Below, piece by piece: positions 8,651-16,990 of a stretch of DNA of 64,000 bases. The stretch is from Hyphomicrobium sp. (GTDB taxonomy: Bacteria; Pseudomonadota; Alphaproteobacteria; Rhizobiales; Hyphomicrobiaceae), in assembly GCA_002928515.1 (NCBI GenBank), contig PERI01000002.1, positions 124,001 through 188,000 of the forward strand, written 5' to 3'. The notes under the pieces were generated by a model, which did not search any database, had not been told where the DNA came from, and was given only the letters and a program-made list of their open reading frames with translations. Each line of letters begins with the position of its first letter. The first letter of the stretch is position 1. Position numbers and translations under genes: made by a program.

Positions 8651-9598
8651 TCAATCGGTAAAGTGGTAGGCTTGGGAAATTTCATGACCGAGGCGATTGT
8701 TGCGCGCGATCAAATCTTGGACGAACTCGTGCAACCCGGTTTGGAAAATGCTTTGGATCTCGGCATCCATCAATAAATCGCGCGTCGATTCGGCGGTTAT
8801 ATGGCACGGGTGGCGTGTGCCGTACAGAATAGCGAGCTGCTGCAAGGCATCCGTCATTTCATCGTAACAGCTGCGCAAGGAGCGCGGCATTTGCCGATGC
8901 AGGATGAGGTATTCGGCGATGCGCAAGGGGCGCACGGAATCTTTAAAGACCCAGCGGTAGCTGCGATGCGCCGAGACCGAACGCAATATCGATTGCCACT
9001 GGAAGTTATCCTTGCCGCTGCCGACCATCTCGCTCGATGGCAACAGATGATAATACTTCACATCGAGAATACGCGCAGTGCTGTCGGCGCGTTCGATGAA
9101 GGTTCCGACTTGGCTAAAGTAATAGGTGTCGTTGCGCAGGATGGTATTGAGCATGGCGCCACGATACAGCGCCGAGCGCGAGCGCACCCAATCCAGCAAT
9201 TCGGGCAACGAGTTGGATGTCACCGACGATGGTTTGATCGCTGAAAATTCTAACCATGCACTGTTAAGGCTTTCCCACATTTCGCGGGTGAGCGCTGTGC
9301 GTTGTGCGCGGCCATTGCGACGAGCGCCCGCTAGGCAACTGGCGATGCTCGATGGATTGGAGGTATCGAACAGCATGTAGTCGATGACATTGCGGGTTTC
9401 GAGTTCGCCATGGCGCGCGACATAGCCATTGAGACATCCGCCGCTTTCCAGGGTCGAGCGCCATTCTTGATGAAAGCCTTCGCCTTCGCGCGGTAGCAGC
9501 ACGATGCGGTAGCCGACTTCGATTAGGCGCGCGATATTTTCTGCGCGCTCGATATAGCGCGAGAGCCAAAACAGGTCATTCGCCGTGCGTCCAAGCAT
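8651..9598 (-). CDS. Alpha-E domain protein (DUF403)
   Basis: A 315-residue all-alpha protein beginning MLGRTANDLFWLSRYIERAENIARLIEVGYR, the signature start of the alpha-E family. Further family segments are TREMWESLNSAW, GTFIERADSTARILDVKYYHLLP and NRLGHEISQAYHF at the C-terminus. No enzymatic activity has been established for the family, and it almost always sits beside circularly permuted ATP-grasp and transglutaminase genes. Here it begins 6 bases after the ATP-grasp stop and ends 13 bases before the transglutaminase start, so co-translation is very likely. It may be an accessory subunit of the ligase, which is inference. Confidence 0.93.
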   Translation of the reverse strand: MLGRTANDLFWLSRYIERAENIARLIEVGYRIVLLPREGEGFHQEWRSTLESGGCLNGYVARHGELETRNVIDYMLFDTSNPSSIASCLAGARRNGRAQRTALTREMWESLNSAWLEFSAIKPSSVTSNSLPELLDWVRSRSALYRGAMLNTILRNDTYYFSQVGTFIERADSTARILDVKYYHLLPSSEMVGSGKDNFQWQSILRSVSAHRSYRWVFKDSVRPLRIAEYLILHRQMPRSLRSCYDEMTDALQQLAILYGTRHPCHITAESTRDLLMDAEIQSIFQTGLHEFVQDLIARNNRLGHEISQAYHFTD

Positions 9599-9604
9599 CG
9601 TGAT

Positions 9605-11020
9605 TTATTCCTGAAGGACCCAGGTGTCTTTGGTGCCGCCGCCCTGACTCGAGTTGACGACGAGCGAGCCTTTGCGGAGCGCAACACGCGTCAAGCCGCC
9701 CGGTACAAGGCGTACTTGATCGCCGACCAATACGAATGGACGTAAATCAAGGTGGCGTGGCGAGACGCCCGTCCCGTCGAGGGTCGGGCACGTCGAGAGC
9801 GAAAGTGTGGGCTGGGCGATATAATTCGATGGATTGGCGATGAGTTTGGCTCTGAAGGTTTCGATTTCTGCGGATGTCGCCGAAGGTCCTACCAACATGC
9901 CATAACCGCCAGACCCATGCACCTCTTTAACGACGAGTTGCGGCAAGCGTTCGAGTACATATTTCAGCTGAGCTGGATCGCGGCAGCTATAGGTTTCGAC
10001 GTTGGGCAACAGCGGCGCGCGGCCGGTATAAAATTCGATGATGGCTGGGATGTAGGTGTAAATCGCTTTGTCGTCGGCGATGCCCGCGCCGGGTGCGTTG
10101 ACGATGGTGACACGGCCGGCGCGATATACATCGAATATACCTGGCACGCCCAACATCGAGTTGGCATTGAATACGAGTGGGTCGAGGTAGTCGTCATCGA
10201 CGCGACGATACAAAACATCCACGCGCTTCAGGCCGAGCGTCGTTTTCATTTGCAGCAGGCCGTCGAGCACAACGAGGTCGCTCGCTTCGACCAATTCGAT
10301 CCCCATCTGATCGGCGAGGAACGAGTGTTCGAAGTACGCGCTATTGAACGGTCCTGGTGTTAACAGCGCGATCACCGGCTCTTTGTCGAGGTTCGGCGGA
10401 GCGACGCTTTCCAGCGTTTGCAGCAAACTGTCAGGGTAATGCTCGACCGGACGCACGCGGTTGCGGCTGAACAAGTCCGGGAACAAGTGCAGCATCGTCT
10501 CGCGGTTTTCCAGCATGTAGGATACGCCGGACGGCGTGCGGGTATTGTCCTCCAGCACCATGAATTGGTCTTCACCGGTGCGCACCATGTCGATGCCGAT
10601 GATGTGGCTGTATATCCCGCGTGGTGGATCGACCCCGATCATTTCCGGCACGAACGCTTTGTTGCCGATGACCAGTTCTTCGGGAATGATCCCGGCCTTC
10701 AAAATTTCTTGACGATGGTAAATGTCATACATGAAAGCGTTGAGGGCGCGCACGCGCTGCTCAATACCGGTTTCCAAGCGGCGCCATTCTGAGCCGGAAA
10801 TGATACGCGGCAGGATGTCGAACGGGATCAAACGCTCGCTCGCGTCATCCGAGCCATAAACCGCAAACGTAATGCCAGAGCGCCGGAACAAGGCTTCGGC
10901 TTCGGCGGTTTTTTGCTTCAAGGTTTCGATGCGTTGGACGCCGAGCCATTCGGCTACGTCGCGGTAAGGCGCGCGCACACCACCGCCGTGCCCGTTCATT
11001 TCGTCGAATGCGGCGGCCAC
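9605..11020 (-). CDS. Circularly permuted type 2 ATP-grasp protein (probable peptide ligase)
   Basis: A 471-residue protein of the DUF404/DUF407 family. Recognisable parts are IRRLET-like GSEWRRLETGIEQRVRALN, IGIDMVRTGEDQFMVLEDNTRTPSGVSYMLENR, LLTPGPFNSAYFEHSFLADQMG and the nucleotide-binding glycine segment VVKEVHGSGGYGMLVGP. ATP-grasp ligases form amide bonds through acyl phosphates; the acceptor here is unknown. The start is a GTG at 11020 with GAGGGG 7-8 bases upstream; an ATG at 10999 is an alternative. It heads the minus-strand operon ATP-grasp, alpha-E, transglutaminase, Anbu. The promoter should lie in the 167 bases up to the MFS gene, which also hold an inverted repeat (11146-11164). 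Confidence 0.93.
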   Translation of the reverse strand: MAAAFDEMNGHGGGVRAPYRDVAEWLGVQRIETLKQKTAEAEALFRRSGITFAVYGSDDASERLIPFDILPRIISGSEWRRLETGIEQRVRALNAFMYDIYHRQEILKAGIIPEELVIGNKAFVPEMIGVDPPRGIYSHIIGIDMVRTGEDQFMVLEDNTRTPSGVSYMLENRETMLHLFPDLFSRNRVRPVEHYPDSLLQTLESVAPPNLDKEPVIALLTPGPFNSAYFEHSFLADQMGIELVEASDLVVLDGLLQMKTTLGLKRVDVLYRRVDDDYLDPLVFNANSMLGVPGIFDVYRAGRVTIVNAPGAGIADDKAIYTYIPAIIEFYTGRAPLLPNVETYSCRDPAQLKYVLERLPQLVVKEVHGSGGYGMLVGPSATSAEIETFRAKLIANPSNYIAQPTLSLSTCPTLDGTGVSPRHLDLRPFVLVGDQVRLVPGGLTRVALRKGSLVVNSSQGGGTKDTWVLQE

Positions 11021-11145
11021 CCGTCACCCCTCTTTCGTTGAGCTTACGCGCGATCATCGCAAGGGCTAGGCCAACTCGCCAAGCGCCTTGATTTCAGGCG
11101 TTTAGCAAGTCGGCCGACCATAGGGTCGCCTTCGCAATGATCAGA

Positions 11146-11164
11146 TTGCCTATATCATAGGCAA
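11146..11164. repeat. Inverted repeat upstream of the ATP-grasp/Anbu operon
   Basis: TTGCCTAT and ATAGGCAA face each other around a 3-base centre, giving perfect 8-bp arms. It lies 126 bases upstream of the ATP-grasp start codon and 24 bases past the end of the MFS gene. It could be an operator for the Anbu operon or a transcript-end hairpin of the MFS gene. No T-run follows it on the minus strand, so an intrinsic terminator is not well supported. Confidence 0.5.
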
Positions 11165-11187
11165 CGTGCTGGGGTTCAAGTTGTTCC

Positions 11188-12342
11188 TCAAACACCGCGC
11201 CGCGACAGGCCCGCCGCGGTCAGCATACCAGTCAAAGTCATCATGACGGCGGCGGCCAACAGCGCGCCTGTCGTGCCAACACTGTCAAAGGCGATGCGAT
11301 AGGCGATAGGGCCGACGGCTTGTCCGAGAAAAAAGAAAAACGCATGGGCTGCGACCGCTGAACCCCGAGCATCGGGCGCAAGTTCGGTGGCTTGGGTTTG
11401 CAGCGAATTGTGCAGCATGTAAAAGCCGACGCCAATCAAAACGAACACGGCCATTTCGACCGGCCAGGAGCCACCAAGCGTCAGCGTGGCGAAGCCCAGG
11501 CCCGCGAGCGCGCCGCCGACGCGCATCACATTCAACAGTCCGAGCCGGTCGAGCATCACGCGCACGAGCGCCGTGTATATAAATCCGCCGAGCGCGAAGC
11601 CTGCGAGCACGAAGCCCGCTTCCTTCAAGCCGCCTGCACCGCGCTGCTCCAGCATGACGGCGAGGTAGGGAAACAAGCCGAACACAACGATGCCTTCGAT
11701 GAACACGGCTGTGAAGCACACAATCGTGCGCGGATTTTTGAATACGCTGCGATAGCCGTTGCCCAAAGCGGACACTTTGAACGGTGGTCGTTCAGCGAGC
11801 GGTCGTGGTTTCAACTGCCACAGCGTCATCGCCAAGGCTGCGAACGCCAATGCCGTTGCCGCGACAAACGACACGCGCCAACCGTATTGCGAGGCGATCA
11901 GACCCGAGCCGACCGATCCGGTGAGTTGGCCCGCGATAATTGCCGACAATAATTTCGATAACGCGACTTGGCGTTCGAGCATGGCAAAGCGATCGCCGAC
12001 CAGTGCGAATGCGAGCGGAATGATGCCGCCGCCCGCTGCGCCGCCAATGATGCGGGCCGCATACAGCGCATCGATGGATGGGGCGATGGCGGCCGCCAAC
12101 AGGCACAGCATCATCACGGCGAGGCTGATTTTGATAATGCGCGCTTTGCCAAGCGTATCGCCCAGTGCACCGAGCAAGGGTTGTCCCAGCGCATAGGGGA
12201 ACGTGAACGCGGAGGCGAGGAGCGCTGCCGAAGCCGCGCTGATGGCCATATCGCGCGCGATATCCGGCACAACCGGATCGACGATGCGCATCGACATCGA
12301 GCTGACGAAACAGCTTGTGGCCAGCACGGGAAGGAGGCGCAT
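11188..12342 (-). CDS. MFS transporter (drug/H+ antiporter-like)
   Basis: A 384-residue inner-membrane protein with about twelve hydrophobic segments and MFS motifs. FPYALGQPLLGALGDTLGKARI corresponds to the loop 2-3 motif A, with helix pairs repeated in the second half (GFALGGFIYTALVRVMLDRLG). The N-terminus MRLLPVLATSCFVSSMSMRIVDPVVPDIARDM resembles the Bcr/CmlA and arabinose-efflux type of exporter. The substrate cannot be told. An ATG at 12342 is preferred over the TTG one codon earlier. It is read toward the ATP-grasp operon but is separated from it by 167 bases, so it may be independent. It diverges from the small unknown gene at 12506. Confidence 0.88.
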   Translation of the reverse strand: MRLLPVLATSCFVSSMSMRIVDPVVPDIARDMAISAASAALLASAFTFPYALGQPLLGALGDTLGKARIIKISLAVMMLCLLAAAIAPSIDALYAARIIGGAAGGGIIPLAFALVGDRFAMLERQVALSKLLSAIIAGQLTGSVGSGLIASQYGWRVSFVAATALAFAALAMTLWQLKPRPLAERPPFKVSALGNGYRSVFKNPRTIVCFTAVFIEGIVVFGLFPYLAVMLEQRGAGGLKEAGFVLAGFALGGFIYTALVRVMLDRLGLLNVMRVGGALAGLGFATLTLGGSWPVEMAVFVLIGVGFYMLHNSLQTQATELAPDARGSAVAAHAFFFFLGQAVGPIAYRIAFDSVGTTGALLAAAVMMTLTGMLTAAGLSRRGV

Positions 12343-12447
12343 CAATTGGTCTTAACCAGAAGCGCAGCTACAGCAAACGAGGCTTGATCAGAGTACCCGT
12401 TAGCAACATGTACACAATTCACAGAAAACAGTTGTCCGCCTTTGAAG

Positions 12448-12489
12448 TTACCCACCGAATCATCACAAATTACGCACAAATTATGCACA
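12448..12489. promoter_or_regulatory. DnaA-box-like sites and 11-bp tandem iterons
   Basis: A perfect DnaA box TTATGCACA is at 12481-12489, and a one-mismatch box TTACGCACA is at 12470-12478. A weaker TTACCCACC is at 12448-12456. The two good boxes lie inside a direct repeat of 11-bp period: CACAAATTACG (12464-12474), CACAAATTATG (12475-12485), then CACAG. The array ends 16 bases before the ATG of the small gene at 12506, so it overlaps the likely promoter or leader. Regulation by DnaA, or by the gene's own product, is possible but not shown. Confidence 0.55.
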
Positions 12490-12505
12490 GGTCGGACGCC
12501 TCGCA

Positions 12506-12919
12506 ATGAATTACCGTGAAATGCATCAACTTGCACAGAATCCTGCCGGGGTGCGGTCGCTCGCGAGCAATCTTAGAACCCTACTCGGAACTGCAATATC
12601 TGACAAAGAAGCAGATTTTCTGGGGAAACTCGAACGTTTCACCGAACACGGGCACCTTTCAGTACGCCAGCAAGAATTTCTCTGGTCGATACGAGAAAAG
12701 ACTTCTCGCAAATCTATTCAGGGCAAATATCGTGCGAGTACGCTGGTGAAACATCTATGGGAGGCAAGGTGCGACCTTCCCTATGAGCATGAAGAAAACC
12801 TCGAAATTCTAGTCGCATTAGGAGATGGCTTGCGGCTATCGCATTCTCAATGGCGTTGGATTTTTCAGCTTTGTCGCGAACTTAATCTAATCGAAGATGA
12901 ATACATTCCGCTCACGTGA
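12506..12919 (+). CDS. Small soluble protein of unknown function with paired helical motifs
   Basis: I do not recognise a named family. The 137 residues are charged and mostly helical. ISDKEADFLGKLERF is followed by LSVRQQEFLWSIREK, and a third related helix pair, LSHSQWRWIFQLCREL, comes near the end. The pattern (L/I-S-x-x-Q/E-x-x-F/W-L) resembles short helical repeats in some phage and rhizobial replication-associated proteins, a weak resemblance. There is no signal peptide or membrane segment. No strong Shine-Dalgarno site precedes the ATG. The upstream 60 bases carry DnaA-box-like iterons. The stop lies in the flank of the ftfL terminator hairpin, so the two genes are convergent. Confidence 0.7.
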   Translation: MNYREMHQLAQNPAGVRSLASNLRTLLGTAISDKEADFLGKLERFTEHGHLSVRQQEFLWSIREKTSRKSIQGKYRASTLVKHLWEARCDLPYEHEENLEILVALGDGLRLSHSQWRWIFQLCRELNLIEDEYIPLT

Positions 12920-12954
12920 AAAACTTTGTGCGGTCGAGACCCGACCGCACAAAG
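12919..12954 (-). terminator. Rho-independent terminator of ftfL
   Basis: Thirteen perfect base pairs (CTTTGTGCGGTCG with CGACCGCACAAAG) close a 5-base loop. Read on the minus strand the stem is followed by five T's (12919-12923). It lies 34 bases past the ftfL stop. On the plus strand no T-run follows, but the hairpin directly follows the small gene at 12506 and may also protect its transcript. Confidence 0.85.
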
Positions 12955-12988
12955 TGATTGTCCATTCGACACACGTATTCTCCGTCGA

Positions 12989-14665
12989 CTAAAACAGCCC
13001 TTGAATTTGGCCGTTGTCGTCGAGGCGGATCGAGTCGGCCGATGGCACCTTGGGTAGCCCTGGCATTGTCATGATTTCACCAGTGACGACGACGACGAAC
13101 TCAGCGCCTGCCGACAAGCGCAACTCACGCACAGGAACGATGTGGCCCGTTGGCGCGCCGCGCTTGGTGGCGTCGGTCGAAAAAGAATACTGCGTTTTCG
13201 CCATGCACACCGGCAAGTGGCCAAAGCCTGCGGCTTCCAAATCCTTGAACTGCGTTTCGACGCTCGCGTCGCAGGAAATGTCGGCTGCGCGATAAATCTC
13301 AGTAGCGATGGTTTTGACTTTGTCGCGCAGGCTCATGCTGTCTGGGTACAACGTTCTGAAATCGGCCTTGCCTTCGTCGATGACGCCGACAACATGACGC
13401 GCGAGGGCTTCGGTGCCTTTGCCGCCGTCCGCCCAGTGCGTGCACAGGAACGCTTTGGTGCCCATGCTCTCGGCGGCTTTTTGCACCTCAGCGATTTCAG
13501 CGTCGGTGTCGGTGATGAACTTGTTCACGGCAACGACGGCTGGCACGCCGAACTTGTTGATGTTCTCGATGTGGCGCTTGAGGTTATCGCAGCCTTTGGC
13601 GACGGCTGCCGCGTTTTCCGTTTTGAGGTCGTCTTTGGCGACACCGCCGTGCATCTTCAATGCGCGGACGGTTGCGACGATGACCACGGCCGAGGGCGCG
13701 ATGCCTGCTTTGCGGCACTTGATGTCGAAAAACTTTTCAGCGCCCAAGTCCGCGCCGAAGCCCGCTTCGGTGACGACGTAATCGGCGAGCTTCATGGCGG
13801 TGCGGGTTGCCAGCACCGAGTTACAGCCGTGGGCGATGTTGGCGAACGGTCCGCCATGGATGAACACCGGATTGTTTTCCAGCGTCTGCACCATGTTGGG
13901 GGCGAGCGCGTCTTTCAAAAGCACGGTCATGGCGCCATCGGCTTTGAGGTCGCGGCAGCGGACCGGTTTCTTATCGCGGGTGTAAGCGACGATGATATTG
14001 CCGAGGCGGGTTTCGAGGTCTTTCAAATCTTTGGCGAGGCACAGGATCGCCATCACTTCGGAGGCAACCGTGATGTCGAAGCCATCTTCGCGCGGGAAGC
14101 CGTTCGATACGCCGCCGAGCGAGTTGACGATCGAGCGCAGTGCGCGGTCGTTCATGTCGAGCACGCGCTTGAACTGGATGCGGCGCTGGTCGATGCCGAG
14201 GCTATTGCCCCAGTAAATGTGATTGTCCATCACGGCAGCGAGCAAGTTGTGCGCGCTGGTGATGGCGTGGAAGTCGCCGGTGAAGTGCAGGTTGATATCT
14301 TCCATCGGCACGACCTGGGCATAGCCGCCACCTGCTGCGCCGCCCTTCACACCGAAGCACGGTCCGAGCGAGGGTTCGCGCAACGCTGCGATGGCCTTCT
14401 TGCCAATGTGGTTCAGGCCGTCGCTCAGGCCGACCGTCGTGGTGGTCTTACCTTCGCCCGCAGGCGTCGGGCTGATGGCTGTGACAAGGATCAGCTTGCC
14501 GTCCTTATTGCCTTGGATCTTGTTGATGAAGTCGAAGGACACCTTCGCCTTGGTCCAGCCATAAGGCACCAGCGCGTCGGCGGGCACGCCCACTTTGGCT
14601 GCTACGTCGGCGATGGGCTGCTGCTTGGCTGCGCGCGCAATTTCGATGTCGGACTTCACGGTCAC
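12989..14665 (-). CDS. ftfL: Formate-tetrahydrofolate ligase
   Basis: Makes 10-formyl-tetrahydrofolate from formate, tetrahydrofolate and ATP. In serine-cycle methylotrophs this is the entry of formate carbon into assimilation. The 558 residues match the family. Visible are the ATP-binding [18 protein letters not shown], the [36 protein letters not shown] block, [22 protein letters not shown] and the C-terminal [15 protein letters not shown]. The start is GTG at 14665 with GGAGGG about 8 bases upstream. The gene has its own strong terminator (12919-12954) and a long upstream region (14666-15312) with a tandem repeat, suggesting independent control. The other folate genes of the cycle (mtdA, fch) are not in the window. 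Confidence 0.97.
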   Translation of the reverse strand: MTVKSDIEIARAAKQQPIADVAAKVGVPADALVPYGWTKAKVSFDFINKIQGNKDGKLILVTAISPTPAGEGKTTTTVGLSDGLNHIGKKAIAALREPSLGPCFGVKGGAAGGGYAQVVPMEDINLHFTGDFHAITSAHNLLAAVMDNHIYWGNSLGIDQRRIQFKRVLDMNDRALRSIVNSLGGVSNGFPREDGFDITVASEVMAILCLAKDLKDLETRLGNIIVAYTRDKKPVRCRDLKADGAMTVLLKDALAPNMVQTLENNPVFIHGGPFANIAHGCNSVLATRTAMKLADYVVTEAGFGADLGAEKFFDIKCRKAGIAPSAVVIVATVRALKMHGGVAKDDLKTENAAAVAKGCDNLKRHIENINKFGVPAVVAVNKFITDTDAEIAEVQKAAESMGTKAFLCTHWADGGKGTEALARHVVGVIDEGKADFRTLYPDSMSLRDKVKTIATEIYRAADISCDASVETQFKDLEAAGFGHLPVCMAKTQYSFSTDATKRGAPTGHIVPVRELRLSAGAEFVVVVTGEIMTMPGLPKVPSADSIRLDDNGQIQGLF

Positions 14666-15312
14666 GGCGGGGTTCCCTCCAAGGACTTGGGCTGGCTGGC
14701 ATGGCTGCCAGTCTGATTATCGCGGCTGAGTTACGAGGCTGGGCGTCGAGGGTTGGCTTCGAAGTCCGGCGGGGGCGATATTGGACTTTCGAAGGACCGT
14801 CGCCAAGGGTCGCGCGCAAAAAAGCGCATCTGCCGATTGTCGCATTTTTACTTGGCGCCTTTACTTGGAGCCCGGCGACTGCCCCGCGGGGAGCCAGCCG
14901 GAAGCGTATAAGCGCGCGTGGACATGCGTTCCGCATACGTCAGCACGCGGATGATAGGAGACCGGGGAGCGGGGCGGTAAAGGCCCTCATAATTGCTCTG
15001 TTTTGGATGCGGCCTTCGCCGCCCCACACGACGGGGGACTGTCCACCACCATTCCTCGGATTGCATCCCTGCCCGAGGCGTCACCAACATTTACGCGTTG
15101 GCGGCAGGAAGACCCTCACCAGCTTATGGGTTTGGATCCTGGTCCGTCGGCGTATTCGTACAAGGCCGCCAGCGCACGTCTGCACCCCCGGTCGTTGAAT
15201 ACGCACGCGAAGCATGCGGCTCATTCGACAGTGCGGGGATAAGTTTATTTTTAAAGGGGTTAACGCGCTAAAGCTATGCCAACCGAACGAAACCGGTGGC
15301 TGACGAGCGCTA
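14666..15312. other. Long intergenic region upstream of ftfL, no gene identified
   Basis: About 650 bases lie between the ftfL start and the end of the PP2C gene. Short open frames here have no coding character, and I found no family I could name. The first part must hold the ftfL promoter; a tandem 13-bp repeat sits at 14847-14872. Around 15055-15080, CCTCGG and CCGAGG form a 6-bp hairpin, and the surrounding 15000-15200 stretch is GC-rich with several further short complementarities. A structured RNA on either strand is possible, but I cannot assign one. Confidence 0.5.
14847..14872. repeat. Tandem 13-bp direct repeat upstream of ftfL
   Basis: TTTACTTGGCGCC is followed immediately by TTTACTTGGAGCC, matching at 12 of 13 positions. 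It lies about 180-205 bases upstream of the ftfL start codon (minus strand). Adjacent same-orientation copies suggest an activator site bound by a dimer or two monomers. The binding protein is unknown. Confidence 0.6.
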
Positions 15313-16119
15313 TCAGCCCACCCGCCGCACGACGAGCACGGTCGCGTTATCCTGATGGGGTTCGCGCATGGCTTCGATGCTTCGTATCAATGCGGTGGCG
15401 ACGGCTTTTGCACCATCTTTCGCATAGGCTTGAATGATGCGTGCGATTTCACCGGACTCGAGTGTCGCGATGCCGTCGCTGGCGAGCACGACATAATCGC
15501 CTGCTTCCAATGCTAACGGCTGACGCGAAACGTCGATCATGTCGATGTCTTCGCCGGTGACAGCCGAGCGCAACATATGGCGACGTGGATCGCGGCGCGC
15601 TTCGTCCTCGGTCAATTGTCCGGCAGCGACGAGGCGATCGAGTTCGGGGGCGAGCGAATGGTCTTCGTTCAGAACAGCCACTTCACCGCGCCGGAATAAA
15701 TAAAGAGGGCTGTCGCCGACGCTGACCCATTCGACGCCGTTGTCTCCGAACGCTGCGCCGATCAATGTCGAACCCATGCCTGACAGCAGCGGGTTTTGCG
15801 CGACCTTGGTGGCGAGCGCTGCGTTCGCTGCATCGAGTGCCGAGCGCAACCGTTCGGCCCCCGCATCATCTTTATTTTCGGCGACGGTCGCGAGAAATTC
15901 TTCGCACACCATGCGGCTTGCAAGTGCGCCGCCGGCGTGACCGCCCATGCCGTCAGCGAGCACGGCAAACCCGCCGCCGTTTTCAGAGGCGATGGGCGCA
16001 GCCGTGATCGACTCCGGCTTTCCCGCCCCATTGTGGTCGAGCGGCCAAAAGGCGGCGGTGTCTTCCTGATAGTCGCGTGCGCCGCGGGTGGCGGCGACCG
16101 CATGTTCGAATGGGTGCAT
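15313..16119 (-). CDS. PP2C-family protein Ser/Thr phosphatase
   Basis: Removes phosphate from Ser/Thr residues using two Mn2+/Mg2+ ions. The 268 residues show ATRGARDYQEDTAAFW with the first metal aspartate, AVLADGMGGHAGGALAS, WVSVGDSPLYLFRRGEV, VLASDGIATL and the closing DNATVLVVRRV. It is a soluble single-domain protein. It lies 5 bases after the FHA gene on the same strand and belongs to a module with two FHA proteins and a divergent kinase. Such phosphatases usually reverse the kinase of the same cluster; that pairing is inferred from position. Confidence 0.95.
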   Translation of the reverse strand: MHPFEHAVAATRGARDYQEDTAAFWPLDHNGAGKPESITAAPIASENGGGFAVLADGMGGHAGGALASRMVCEEFLATVAENKDDAGAERLRSALDAANAALATKVAQNPLLSGMGSTLIGAAFGDNGVEWVSVGDSPLYLFRRGEVAVLNEDHSLAPELDRLVAAGQLTEDEARRDPRRHMLRSAVTGEDIDMIDVSRQPLALEAGDYVVLASDGIATLESGEIARIIQAYAKDGAKAVATALIRSIEAMREPHQDNATVLVVRRVG

Positions 16120-16124
16120 GCGTC

Positions 16125-16919
16125 CTATGATTCAGTAATTTCAGACCAGTCAAAATCGGCACCGCAGAATGGCACGAATGCCACTTGCGTGCGCCCGAGC
16201 GTGACCACGTCCATCGGTTTCAATTCGACCGCTGAGGTTGGCCGTTTGTCGTTCACGGACACGACGTTCGTTTTAGCAAGGTTTGGTACGAACAGGAATG
16301 ACCGATCGTTGGAATCGTAGCGCACGTAGGCTTGGGCTTCGGATGAAATCGTGTCATCGCCGAAATCCAATGGGATACGATTGTCCGGCGAGCGGCCGAG
16401 CGTGTTGTTGCCTTCGAAGATTGGCCGGAATGAGCCCAGACCCGGACCGCCGACAATCACCAGGAAGCCGACGACGGGATCGCGGTCGAAGGTGCGGCGC
16501 TCGATCGGCTGACGGCCGCGCACGAGTTGTGTGCGTTCGGATTTTTTCGGTTCAGGCGCTGCTTCGCGGCGCACGACGCGCGTTGTTGGCGGTGCATCGT
16601 TTGTTGGTTGGTCAGCGGGCTTTGCGGCTGAGCCATATTTGGCAATTCGAGCGGCTTCTTCGGCGCTCGGGCTTGCAGCAGGCGTCGCTTGGGCGGGCGC
16701 TGCTGCTGGTGACGGAGTAACGGGTGCAGCGGCGGCAGGGACCGGTGCTGCTGGCGTTGCTTTGATCGGCGGTGGCGTTTGCGCTCCGGCTAATACTGCT
16801 GGCTGCGTGTCATCACGGCCTGCCGCCATCAAGGCATCTTTCAGTGAGCCGAAAAAGCCGTTGGCTTTAGCGCTCTTGGTATCGTCACTCATTGTCATCT
16901 CGCCCCGCTCGTGGTCCAT
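16125..16919 (-). CDS. FHA-domain protein with proline/alanine-rich linker
   Basis: About 264 residues. The N-terminal part (MSDDTKSAKANGFFGSLKDALMAAG) and a long Ala/Pro/Thr linker lead to a C-terminal FHA domain. That domain includes NTLGRSPDNRIPLDFGDDTISSEAQAYVRYD, where the Gly-Arg-Ser and Ser-Ser phosphothreonine-binding positions can be seen, although the usual SxxH histidine is replaced. FHA domains bind phosphothreonine peptides, so this is a likely reader of the nearby kinase. I choose the ATG at 16919 because GAGGAG stands 6 bases before it; a longer frame from 17063 adds an Arg-rich stretch with no family look. It lies between the PP2C and the membrane FHA gene. Confidence 0.85.
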   Translation of the reverse strand: MDHERGEMTMSDDTKSAKANGFFGSLKDALMAAGRDDTQPAVLAGAQTPPPIKATPAAPVPAAAAPVTPSPAAAPAQATPAASPSAEEAARIAKYGSAAKPADQPTNDAPPTTRVVRREAAPEPKKSERTQLVRGRQPIERRTFDRDPVVGFLVIVGGPGLGSFRPIFEGNNTLGRSPDNRIPLDFGDDTISSEAQAYVRYDSNDRSFLFVPNLAKTNVVSVNDKRPTSAVELKPMDVVTLGRTQVAFVPFCGADFDWSEITES

Positions 16920-16990
16920 CGCGATCTCCTCGCTTATAAAAGAATTTCGTTCACTTGTCTGAGTTAGAAAACTGACGCTTGACGCACGCG

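Noticed and set aside
13142-14716. Long plus-strand open frame (524 codons) opposite ftfL
   Set aside because: It is a shadow of the well-supported ftfL gene in a GC-rich third-position frame; the translation has no domain or family look.
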